Below, in pieces: positions 34,634-47,123 of a stretch of DNA of 64,000 bases. The DNA is from Phallusia mammillata (Eukaryota > Chordata > Ascidiacea > Phlebobranchia > Ascidiidae). Position 1 is the first letter of the stretch. Each line of letters begins with the position of its first letter. A program made the position numbers and the translations under genes. Under the pieces are notes generated by a model. The model was not told the origin of the DNA. It worked only from the letters and a program-made list of their open reading frames with translations, and did not search any database. The stretch spans positions 109,382 through 173,381 of the forward strand of contig QLIY01000266.1 in NCBI GenBank assembly GCA_003260075.1. Direction: 5' to 3'.

Positions 34634-36293
34634 CATGGAAAATACTTTGCTACTGGTAAGGGTGCATTATTAAGAAAACTTGTTTCTTGTTTGATGTATA
34701 TTGATTGCTGTTCTGTTGGTACTATTTAATATAGTTTTTAGCGTTTTTCACATGTTAGATAGGATAATACTAGGTATATGTAAGTTAATGCCCCTCCCCA
34801 TATTATGAAATAAAGGTGAAAGGTAATAATAAATAACAAATTTTTTGTGCATGTTTCACAGGAAACCATGAATATTACACTGGTGATGTTGATGAATGGT
34901 TTAAGTTGCTCAAAGTACTAGGTAAGTGGTAAAAAGAGAAAAAGTCAATTTGTGCCACAGTGCAAATGAGTCCAATTAATCATACCGTTCTTAATATTTT
35001 GGTTGAAAGTACTCAGATTTTTTCTTATCTACAGTTATGATTTGGCAATTTTGTTACTTAGCTGTAACAGTGATGTTTTGTGTTTGTGCAGGTTTTCAAC
35101 TCTTGCACAATTCCAATGTGAAAATTCACACTGGTAAAGATGAAAACTCTTGGTTCTGTTTGCTTGGGACTGATGATATACAAGCAGATCAAGTCAGGTA
35201 AGCTAACAACTTTATCCAAAAAATGCAACTTTTAGTTTGTAGCCTATCCTGTCAATACAAACATCAATTTATGCCTTTACTACAGTACAGTTAATTGTGG
35301 CTTAGAGTAATTCAAGCTTACTGAACTTGTTTTTGATAATTTACAGGAACACCCTGACTAATATATCTGTAATTTTGGTTCTGTTAGGCAATAAACCATA
35401 TTTTTTTATTCATGTTGGCATTTTTAGAAATATACAATGATACCTTTTACTAGTTGTATTTGCTTGATGACAATTTTTTTTACCTATTTATTAGAAGCCC
35501 TTTTAATATTTTGACTGTAGGTATAAAGGCCATGGCATGGATTTGAATTCAGCTTACAAAGGTTGTGACTCTTCACATGCATCTGTGTTAGTTGCACACC
35601 AACCAAAAGCAGCAAAACAGGCCATTGATGCTGGTTTTGATTTACAACTTATTCTATCAGGTATGGTCCTGTTTTAGTATGCTACAAAAAAGACTTTTTA
35701 GGTGACTCTAACAGCTCATCGTTTGTATGCAATATTTATAAATAGTGATGTACAGAATACTGAGTTTGTTGAGTTTAGTTTATTGGAATTTGCTATTTTT
35801 ACAAAGACCCAGTTTTGACCAAATAAATTGTTGCGATTTAGTCAGATAATTTGTCATGTCTTAGTCGAAACCGCATCGTTTATGAACACCATTTTTAAGC
35901 ACAAACTTGCAAAGCCGTAACTAAAATTGTGTCAACTATTACGGTTTTAAAACCATGATCTTTTTTTCCACTCCAGACAAAGTAAGTAATTCAATGGCAT
36001 GCCTTAAACCCCACCCACAGAACTAAAAACATGATGAAACACAACTATTATGTTGTAAAAACACCACTTGTTGTGTGATAAAAAAAAAACTTATCTTTTC
36101 ATGTCGAACTGGATGCAGGATGTCATAAATGGCATGGTTGATTCAGTGAATATTCGGTTTCAGTTGAACCCAAATTAAGCAGCAGTTAGGCAAACCTTAT
36201 TTCAAGAACCATTTTTCTTTCAACAAGTTGTAAGTGTCATTTTTAAATTTTAGGTCACACCCATGGTGGCCAGATGTACCCCATCAAGTGGCT

Positions 36294-36390
<97 letters not shown>

Positions 36391-36459
36391 CCATTAAGAT
36401 CTGGTTCATTTCCTGAAATCACAGAAATAAGTTTAACCAACCACGAAATTGTTAGTTAG
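32965..36459 (+). CDS. TMPPE-like multi-pass membrane metallophosphoesterase
   Basis: Seven exons: 32965-33506, 33606-33739, 34519-34655 (with gap), 34862-34921, 35092-35197, 35521-35660 and 36254-36459 (with gap). All phases agree. Exon 1 encodes about five hydrophobic helices. The rest is a calcineurin-like phosphoesterase domain with every metal-binding motif: LICDIHLGP, LIVMAGDL, FATGNHEYY, VLVAHQP and LSGHTHGGQMYP. It ends in PLRSGSFPEITEISL and a short tail. This matches the transmembrane protein with metallophosphoesterase domain family, whose substrate is not established. G runs at 34546-34632 and 36294-36388 replace parts of exons 3 and 7, and one at 33854-33865 precedes a second, synonymously different copy of exon 2's end. 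Confidence 0.9.
33854..34045. repeat. Allelic copy of exon 2 end and intron after a gap run
   Basis: After a 12-base G run the sequence repeats the last 62 bases of exon 2 and the start of the intron. The exonic differences (ACT to ACC type changes) are synonymous. This supports two alleles joined at a gap, not an extra exon. Confidence 0.8.
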
Positions 36460-38968
36460 TACACACAATATCAAATCATTTTTGCTGTTTTTACACATTT
36501 TTCTGTTTCTATGCTGTCTAAGTTAAGGTCACTAGCAATTCTAATTTATTTGTTTGAAGATAAAACTAAAACATTTGCATAAAACACATGAACTAACATA
36601 GATAAGCGGTTTGTTTGGTTTTTGTTTCACTGTGTCTGTTTTGGTGTACTTTTGTCTGTTCAACTTTTTAAATTGTAACTTATAAATTAAGCTAAGGTTG
36701 TACATTTTTTTGCTTACTTTTTTATGTGAAATTCCCAATCACCTAGTTATAAATAATTAGTGAAAGATTTTAAACAGTTATTGGAATGATTGTTGTTGCT
36801 TGTGACACTTGTATTATTTCACTTAGTAGCAACTATAAAAAAAACAATGAAAATGTAATAATTAAAGGCTTTTAAACAATTAGTTTTGGACTATAAAATG
36901 CAATAATGTGTCAAAAAAGAAGCAGAAAAAAAATTTTCACACATTGTTTATTTCACATTATATTTTGACCAAATAAGTTTAATTCTGTTTGAAATATATT
37001 GAACAACACCTTTGCAATACGTTTTTGCTGTACTGCTAAGTTGAAACTACCTGCCCAATACCAAATGCCTTCAAAGTTGTGTTCTAGATTATTTGCTTAA
37101 TGAGTTGTTACCGTATTATGATGCAAGTTTGGTAGGTGCTTTACATACATGACGTATATTGTATCATATTATACACGTACACAGTTTATTTTTTATTTTT
37201 GGTTGCACAACAAGAAATTGTTTACAGTAAAGATAAAAGCTCATTTAGTTGAGATGTATGTCTGTGGTGATAGGAATGGTGTCATTAAAACCATTGAGTG
37301 GTTTCCATTTTTGTGAAACAAGCATATTTTCTGGAGCCGTTGCCATGACACCGCTGGTGACGTCACATAGAAACTAGATCGCTTGATATGACGTCACTAT
37401 TGGTGTATCCGGTTACAGCTAAAGAAATTCATAGCAGGAATACAGTCTAACTAAATTTAATTCAACAATGGCTTTAACTGACATTAGTCAAATCTTATGA
37501 CATACTGTTCTAGTTATGCGCAAAACGCGACAGTTTTTCCAAAATTTCATAAAAATAAAAAAAATTACGACATGGTGGGCAAATAAAACCACTTGTATAA
37601 GAAGAGTTGACTTTAACAAGAGTTTGGCTTGGTGAAAAAAAAGCAGATACACAATTGCAATTCAGCAATTAGTTGAAACAGAATTAAAAATCCTTCAGCA
37701 AGTGACAAACTTTTGCTATTGTAACCCAACTTGTAATTTTAACGAACAGTGTTTCACAAGTAATGGACATAGAAAATGGAGGGAAAAAGCACGAAGGGTG
37801 AATACATATGTCGGGCCTATCAATACAAGCAGCATTACCGTTTACATAGAGTAAAACGGGCTATCGTAGTGACTCACCTATTTTGTTATTTCCTGAAAGG
37901 CTTACGGCAATTAACACACCAATCTAGGACGGCAAACGTATTGCGTTTCTGATGCATGGATTATTATTGAGTTAATTGATCAGCGTGCGTTGATATCGAA
38001 AGTTTGCATTTACTTGCTTGAGACGTGTTGCATAAAGAGCTTCCAGCAACGAGCCCTAAGGTAGGCCTAAAAGTGACAAAAAACGAATCTTTTTTATAAA
38101 CAGTCAATGCCAAATTGTCTGGGGGGGGGGGACTGACATTAGTCAAATCTTATGACATACGGTTCTAGTTATGCGCAAAACGCGACAGTTTTTCCAAAAT
38201 GTCATAAAAATAAAAAAAATTAGGGCCATGGTGAGCAAATAAAACCACTTGTATTACAGGAGTTGAGTTTATTTCGCTTGGTGAAAAAAACAGATACACA
38301 ATTGCACTTCAGCAATTAGTTGAAACAGAATTAAAAATCTCTTTACAGACCTTCAGCAAGTGACAAACTTTTGCTATTGTAACCAAATTTGTAATTTTAA
38401 CGAACAGTGTTTCACAAGTAATGGACATAGAAAATGGGGGGGGGGGAGATGCGTGAATTATTATTGAGTTAATTGATCAGCGTGGGTTGATATTGAAAGT
38501 TTGCATTTATTTGCTTGAAGTGGGTTGCATAAAGAGCTTCCAGCAACGAGCTCTAAGGTAGGCCTAAAAGTGACAAAAACCGAATATTTTTTTATAAACA
38601 GTCAATGCCAAATTGTCTGTGCTTTAATCTGAGTTAATAAGAATTTTTTCTCAACACTTTATTGGATAAGTTTTTAGTTATGCATGTTATATGACTTATT
38701 TCAACTTCGAATATATACGTAAATGGGTAGGCTATGTATAACGTGTAGATAAAAAGCTGAAAAAAAGTTTGGCTGATGTTAAAACAGTGGCGAAAAAAGC
38801 ATGGTGCTACTACAAATACAACTGTATTTAAGTTACCGTCAGAAAGTAAACATTAATGGCAACGACAGCTGTTAGTTTGTTGCCTAAACTATGCACTTAG
38901 TAAAGCATAGAGCCAACCCGCTGATAACAGGATTTATTAACAGATCTGTTTTCTGTCTTTAGACCAAC
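36460..38968. other. Intergenic stretch with allelic duplication
   Basis: No gene is seen. Sequence from about 37480 to 38120 recurs at 38132-38630 with small differences, interrupted by G runs at 38121-38131 and 38436-38446. The last 250 bases precede the lectin-ZP gene start and may hold its promoter. Confidence 0.55.
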
Positions 38969-39822
38969 ATGACTGTTATGTTGCGATGTGTGTTGGGTTT
39001 CATTGTCTTTTTATCAGTTCTGAACGCCAGTCAAGCCCTTCCTCGTAAGTGTAAACCATTGTTTTATAAAATGCATTTGTATTTAATGTGATTCTATTGG
39101 GTCGGTGCTTAGTTTAGTATATTTGTTAAACGTCGTGTTAAATGGTACTTAATTGCAGCAATGTGTTTGTTATTTTTAGTGTGTTTTAATATGTTTATTT
39201 TTGCGTATCATACCCTTACCGACGTCATCTATACACTTGCAATTATTTCCTTTTTTAGTTAGCCGACATTCTTCTACAAGAGTAACGCCTATAATCTCGT
39301 CACCACCATAAAACCTGTTTCTTGCACCCTTTTCATCGCAGTTTTGGAATCAGATCGCGCATTTCCTTCTTTAAGCTAACGTTGCATAACACCGCATAAA
39401 CCGACCAATATCTTGTTTTTTGCAACATAATAAATAAGAGGCTCTTCTTAAAACTTGCTTTAAACGCCTTCTCTTATAAACGTGGCATGCCAGAGTTGTA
39501 AACGGGCCTGAAATTGGAGCCCGAACCCGAATCGCTTTTGAGAAACCCTTTTTTTGGACCCGAAAGTTTGATTGACAGGCCGAAACTTCAAGCCTAAAAA
39601 AGACAACAAACACAATAGACAATTAGTCTCGAACAAGGCGTTTTAGGGCTGTTTGACATTTGGTCAGGTCTAGCATGTGACTGTTTAGTGAGGTAAATTT
39701 ATTGAAAAAAATACTGACAGGAAGTGTAAAGTCAGGCGCGAAACAAACCTGTTTTTTTTCAAAAAAAAACCTAAGCTCGAACCCACCCCGACTTACAACT
39801 CTGTGGCATGCCAGAAACTTGT

Positions 39823-39908
<86 letters not shown>

Positions 39909-42900
39909 GAACGAAACGTCAGCAAAATTACCAGTTCTTTAAAAACAAAGTGTCTTTTGTCGAGCACCACCCCTGTTGAACGATAACTTTGGCATGCAAA
40001 ATATTTAATTTATTTTTTTCAAGCAGCCTACATAAACTAAGGTTACAAAGCTTACAGGTGTGTCCAATACACTAGCTAGAGCCTTCTTTTGTGTGTCAAA
40101 TATTTATTTATTTGTATGACGTACGTAAGTAGGCCTATTTCTGCGTTTATAATCAGGGTTGTGACGTAAAAAGGTATAAATTCCGACTCATAATCTTCAC
40201 GCGACTCCGACTCCGAATGTTTATAGATTCAGAATCCGTCACCTATTTTATTACTTCCCTATTATAGCGAGCGCCACTCCTGCTGCAATGTTTCTTATTC
40301 TTTTTGGTTTCTGCACATAAAAAATATATTTTATTATTCAGATCCCAACAGTGGAAATGTCGGAGGAATTGGTAAGTAGGCTATTATTTTACCTGACAAA
40401 AATTCTCAACGTAAAAGTCACTATACGCATATTTCTTTCAAGATCTGGGTCCACTATTGTTTGCGTTTTTTATCCACCTTCATGCAGTAAATCAATCGAA
40501 GATAAGCTATAAGAAATCCAAATATTTCTCTGCATAAACCTTTTCTATCTACTAACCTAAACTACTAAGGGGACATTGTTTTTAGATTGATCTGTGTATT
40601 ATTGTTGTTGTTTTTTAGTTGTTGATTTTCGTCATGTTTTTTCTTAGTAAATATTTTTACAATCCTATGGGCTATAGTTGATGGTTATATTTAAATATAT
40701 TGGGGTTAAATTATTTTATATTCGCTGTTTAAAGCAATTTGATCGAAATATCTGTCAAGATAATTTAAAAAAATGTTATATAGGCCAATAGAGCCCCTAA
40801 CAATTGCAAGTAAAAAAACGGTTGTGAATCCACTAATCTTACGAAAAAAATGTCACTTGAAGTAGTTTACTCTAAATATTTGCAGCTATAGGCTGAAAGT
40901 TAACATAAAAAATGTTTTTTTTTGTACAGAGGTTTTTTACAACAATACAATCTACCTGATCAGCCACGACAAAATGATTTTACCTGAAGCTTATCTCTAC
41001 TGCGCAAGATACGGCGGAAAGCTATTGGAAATCGGTGACGTGGGAACGGAAGATTTTATGGCAGAAATTGTAGGAAGAACTTCTTACAGACAATTTTGGT
41101 TCGGTTCTTACAGGTAGGACAAACGATACATTGCTATCTTTTTTCTGTGAACAAAGACCAATACAACAAACACAATAGACCAGGGGTCGGCAACCTTTTA
41201 GGCGACGCGTGCCAATTTATGTGTTATTTCCATGTGTTAATGACCTCGCGTGCCAACGTTATTCTAAACAATAGTGGTTCGTGCCAGCTGATATCAATAC
41301 TAAAGAGAAATCGGAGTGTTTTGTGCATGTAAGGCCGAATTTTATAACAATGGCTTGATAAAAACTACAAATAAGCAGTGTGACAGGTTAAATTGTTACT
41401 TCAATATAAACACGCAAATCGGTTGGCGTGCCATGAAAAACCACCTCGCGTGCAATAGACAATTGGTCGTGCACAAGGCGTTTTAGGGCTGTTTGACATT
41501 AGGTCAGTCCAGCTAGTTAAATTTATTCAAACACATACTGACACAGAGTGTAAAGTCAGGCCCGAATCAGGCCCATTTTTTTCTGAAGAAACCTAAACCC
41601 GAACCCGGCCAAAAACCCCGGCCTGACTTACACCTTTGGTTTGAACAATAAAGCATGTCGCCTTTTGCGTCTGTTTTGGCCGCTACTTCCATCATTAAAC
41701 TTATGAACAGAATTAGTTTACACCGACATTCAGACAAGGTCGTGTAAGTTGTCACTTGCCACTTGGACAAACCGAATCATGCACGAAACTCAGCCAGACA
41801 TAAATAAAACAACAACAATTAAATTTACCATGCGACAACCCTTTTTGTGAAAAAAACATTTTTGCAAAATTTTGAATTCTTTTTTTGACAGACTGGACGT
41901 AGCTGCTATCTTGGATTCCTGGAGAAATTTGAACCCTTTGTTTGTCAACTGCACCACAGAACCTGACTTTTGCACAACTAATACGGATGGCCCACACTTT
42001 GACAATGCAACCTATCAATCTACTTGCATTGCGGATGTAAGCAGGTTTATTAAATCCAGTTTTAGACACCACTTTTTGAATACATCATAAAGATTTGGTA
42101 AAGATTCAACCGGCTGTAACTGATCTTGATTAAGTTAGTAAACGAATAGTAATATAAACGAACCCAATAGCACACCAGCATTTGGTCATTAAGTCCTAAA
42201 TCATTAGACGCCAGTTGAACACTTAGTACAAAGTTGGGGGGGGGGCAATAGTGGTTCGTGCCAGCTGATATCAATACTAAAGAGAAATCGGAGTGTTTTG
42301 TGCATGTAAGGCCGAATTTTATAACAATGGCTTGATAAAAACTACAAATAAGCAGTGTGACAGGTTAAATTGTTACTTCAATATAAACACGCAAATCGGT
42401 TGGCGTGCCATGAAAAACCACCTCGCGTGCCAAGCTTGGCACGCGTGCTAGGGGTTGCCGACCCCTGCAATAGACAATTGGTCGTGCACAAGGCGTTTTA
42501 GGGCTGTTTGACATTAGGTCAGTCCAGCTAGTTAAATTTAGTCAAACACATACTGACACAGAGTGTAAAGTCAGGCCCGAATCAGGCCCATTTTTTTCTG
42601 AAGAAACCTAAACCCGAACCCGGCCAAAAACCCCGGCCTGACTTACACCTTTGGTTTGAACAATAAAGCATGTCGCCTTTTGCGTCTGTTTTGGCCGCTA
42701 CTTCCATCATTAAACTTATGAACAGAATTAGTTTACACCGACATTCAGACAAGGTCGTGTAAGTTGTCACTTGCCACTTGGACAAACCGAATCATGCACG
42801 AAACTCAGCCAGACATAAATAAAACAACAACAATTAAATTTACCATGCGACAACCCTTTTTGTGAAAAAAAATTTTTTTTTTTTGCAAAATTTTGAATTC

Positions 42901-45900
42901 TTTTTTTGACAGACTGGACGTAGCTGCTATCTTGGATTCCTGGAGAAATTTGAACCCTTTGTTTGTCAACTGCACCACAGAACCTGACTTTTGCACAACT
43001 AATACGGATGGCCCACACTTTGACAATGCAACCTATCAATCTACTTGCATTGCGGATGTAAGCAGGTTTATTAAATCCAGTTTTAGACACCACTTTTTGA
43101 ATACATCATAAAGATTTGGTAAAGATTCAACCGGCTGTAACTGATCTTGGTTAAGTTAGTAAACGAATAGTAATATAAACGAACCCAATAGCACACCAAC
43201 ATTTGGTAATTAAGTCCTAAATCATTAGACGCCAGTTGAACACTTAGTACAAAGTTGTAAGTCGGGTCGGGCTTTTTAGGTTCGGGTTCGGGCTAATGTT
43301 GGAATAGAATTAAGTGGCTTTTTTAGGACATAGCGTCAAACTCGGCCTCATTTCTTGTAGCAAATTTTTTGTGCTAATTCGGGCTCCGTAAAAAAAATAT
43401 TTTTTCTTTAATTTTAGGTCCCTGACAACTTTGTACTAATATATCGCTACATAGTGGTGACAAAAAACACTTTTCTATTGTTACTTCTACTTGCTTCTTA
43501 CTTCTAAAATACTATTTTGCAGAATACATGCAACAAAACGGCAAACATCTTATTGTCTGCAAACGGTTACACCAACTGGGGCCCGAACGAGCCCACCAAC
43601 GAAAGTTGTTCTTTAATCACTTTCAGCAATTGTGACATACACACCGGCTGTAATACGTCACAATGGATGATGAGAGACTGTAGATTGAAACACAATTTCA
43701 TCTGCCAAAAATCTGGTGGGTTGAATAATAGAGTGAAGCCATACAGTAGTACAGTACCGGTTTATTTGTCTAAAGCAGGGGTCACCAAACTTTTTTCACA
43801 GCGAGCCGGATAAGTTTAAAAAAGATTCGGGCGGGCCGCATAGTTTACATGCCCTAGCACCGTCTTTTCAAATTTAGCACGCGCGGCGATTTTTACAGGG
43901 GCACCAAGATATGGCCTTTCTGCAATCCCATTTAAAGTGGCTTAAATTGTATAGTTAGTCTCATCTTACGAGCAATGGTTGTATATTACGTAACAAGTAG
44001 GCAATTGTTTGCGCACAATTAACATTAGTGGTCTTGTCTGTGACGTAACAAACTGGGTTTTGATCAATCCTGAGCGTTGTAATCCTATGAAACTGGGTAA
44101 CATTATTTCTTCATATCGCGACAGGAAAACTCTCGTAAGAAGTAGATTAATTCTTGAATGTTACAAAGTTATCAATACGATTTGGCAAACCAAAAACGTG
44201 GTCGCGGGCCGGATGAAATGACCTCGAGGGCCGGATCCGGCCCGCGGGCCATAGTTTGGTGACCCCTGGTATAAAGCGCTACTTGACTTAACACACAGGT
44301 TTACAAACAGTCGTGCTATTAACGCTATTTATTTGTTTCGCATGTTCACTTTTTTAAATTTTGGGTTAGGAGCTCAGTCTTAAAGTTAGATTTTTTGTAT
44401 TTTTATTGATACTACCTTAATTCAACACAATTAGCCCTAACCGTCAGTATTTTTGGAGACATGTCGTATTAAATAGTTGTTATTGCTCGTTGCCCCACTT
44501 ATCGGAAGTTTGCTAAACGTGAGACTGCCGTGAGGTATGCGTTAGTGGATTTTCCTTTATAAACGATGGTTTTTACATTTTTTAAATTAGTGCTTTTTCT
44601 ATTTTGCTTTACATGTAAATTTTTCAGCTTGTCCCCCGACTGACACTGTACCATTGGATCCCAATGATATAATGATTTCAAGTTCTGAATATTCAACTTA
44701 CCTTGGAGCAAACATCTATTGCAACGGGAGAGGATCAGCTATTACGTAATTTACATAACGTTCAATGCTAGTTAGTGCTTAGTAAATGTTATTTAAGTAG
44801 TTCCTTCTTTCGTCAAAGACTATCAGGTTTAGTTCGGCCAATTGTTTTTTGCGTAAATTTATAGATAAAACATAGAAACTGCTGACTTTGTCTTACGTGA
44901 GGACCTATCCCGACTTAATTGTGTTGCATATCAGCCGGTTCTGTCACAAAAGTCATATTTTTCAGCCGGTTCTGTTACAAAAATCCATTGACAGTAGCCA
45001 GTAATGCTAACCGATTCGCTGATCTCATAAAATTTCGTGAGACGGTTCTATAGAACCGGTGCAAAACGGCTGAATCACACCACTACTGACACAGAATGTA
45101 AATCCCACCGGATTAATAGGTTTTTAGCCGAAAATCCAGCAGCTAATTAAGAATTTATGGAGGAGCTAAAATTGGTGCCCAAACTTGAAAGTACAAGCCC
45201 GAAACCCGGCCAAACGCGGATTTAAACTTGAATTACGCTTGAAATTTGGTGAAAATGCAGTACAATATGGACTTAGCCTCGAATCAAGTCCGTTTAATTC
45301 AAATTCAACCTTGATCTTAGGCCGAAAGGGCCAACACGACTTATAGCTCTGGAGTAGCGTAATGAAACAATTAGTGGACTTGTGATATAAATTTGATTTT
45401 TCATGTTTTTCAGTATTAACTATTGCGCTCGAACTGCCATTAATCTGGGGAAATTATGGACTGGAGACAACAAAACTGATCCGTGTATTTTACACGAAAA
45501 CGATCAACATCTTACTTTGCCTCGTCTTTCATCATGTGCCCCTAATATTACAGTGAGTATTGTGCATTAGACCCTAAATATTTGTTATGAATTTTATGGA
45601 TTTGTCTAATTTCAAAATTAAAAAACGGATTTTGCAAGATTTTTTTGTCATAGATTCAATGATGTAGCATGTGATCCCGCATTTGTTTAAGTAAAGTAAA
45701 CCCTGTACTGAGAAAACTTTAATCTACAAAAAAAGTATTCTTTCCTGTTAACCAATACAGCCTTATCAAAAGTATATTTACGATTGTCTACTTTTCTCTT
45801 CTAAACAAAAAACTTCTAAACAAAACAATTTAAAAAAATATCAAAAAGTATAAAGTGAATAACTTAAGACATGTTTTTATTGTGCCATTTGTATTCTAAC

Positions 45901-46881
45901 AATAATGCATTTTGTAGAACCTGAACGAGTCGATCATCTACCAATATCTACTTTGCGGTTCACCGCGTTTCCAAAATGACGTCACACATGTGATTCAACG
46001 ACGTCACGATATCAGGCTTTCCCTGGTTTGCGAAATCGACAATCAAGCAACAATCGATTCGAACGCTATGTCGGAACAGAAGTAAGTTCTTACTAATCAG
46101 ATCTGTTAACTATTATCTCGCCATCCAGGAAATTATTTTTGTTAAAATCCCGGGATTGGAACAAAAAAGATGCGTTTTGAAACACGACTCAAACGAATGT
46201 TATCGAATGAATCACGTGTTACTTACGCAAATAATCTCGTTTATGACATCACGGAGTGCAGTATATGCAAATAAGATATTATGTTTATGACACAACGCTA
46301 ACATTGTATGCAAATAATATGTTCCCCCCCCCCCGTTTTGAAACACGACTCAAACGAATGTTATCGAATGAATCACGTGTTGCTTACGCAAATAATCTCG
46401 TTGATGACATCACAGAGGCAGCATATGCAAATAAGATATTATGTTTATGACACAACGCTAACATTGTATTTGTATGCAAATAATATGTTGTATGACTAAA
46501 AAATATAGACTTGAAAAGCGACGTGCCTTAATATTTAAACATTTCGGCAAATGCTCATGCCATCATCAGTGATGAGATGGGCAACATTAGTTACACCCGT
46601 TTTTGACCACTTAAGTCATATAAGTCATTAAAGATTGATAAAAAGGGCGAAACAAGCGTCGCGTAAAAACGATATTTAGGCCGTTTTTTCTTATTATACT
46701 TGTATGTTCCAAAAAACATTGAGAACGTCGTACTTCCAAGTAAGAGCATGATTTGAATAAACGTAGACTCTTTTACACACAAGGTCCAATCTGTTTGTAT
46801 AAAACTTGTTGAAATTGAACACCAACTTTTCCTTTTAATTTATAAATCGCCCTAATTTCAATTTCACTGGTCCACCTTTTT

Positions 46882-46926
<45 letters not shown>

Positions 46927-47083
46927 ATTGAACGCCAACTTTTCCTTTTAATTTATAAATCGCCCTAATTTCAATTTCACTAATCCACCCTTTTTTATTT
47001 CACTCGTGGAATTTGAATAACTTATTTTACAAACTTTTGTTATGGGGCGATGACTTTTGATGGTTGTAAAACACGACAGACTC

Positions 47084-47123
<40 letters not shown>

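Noticed and set aside
42913..43057. A second copy of lectin exon 4 as an alternative or duplicated exon
   Set aside because: Together with its flanks it repeats 41.2-42.2 kb across a 10-base G run and is identical in the exon. Allelic doubling is simpler.
44420..44450. CCCTAACCG-like motifs as interstitial telomere repeats
   Set aside because: The motif occurs once per copy of a foldback repeat and is never tandem.
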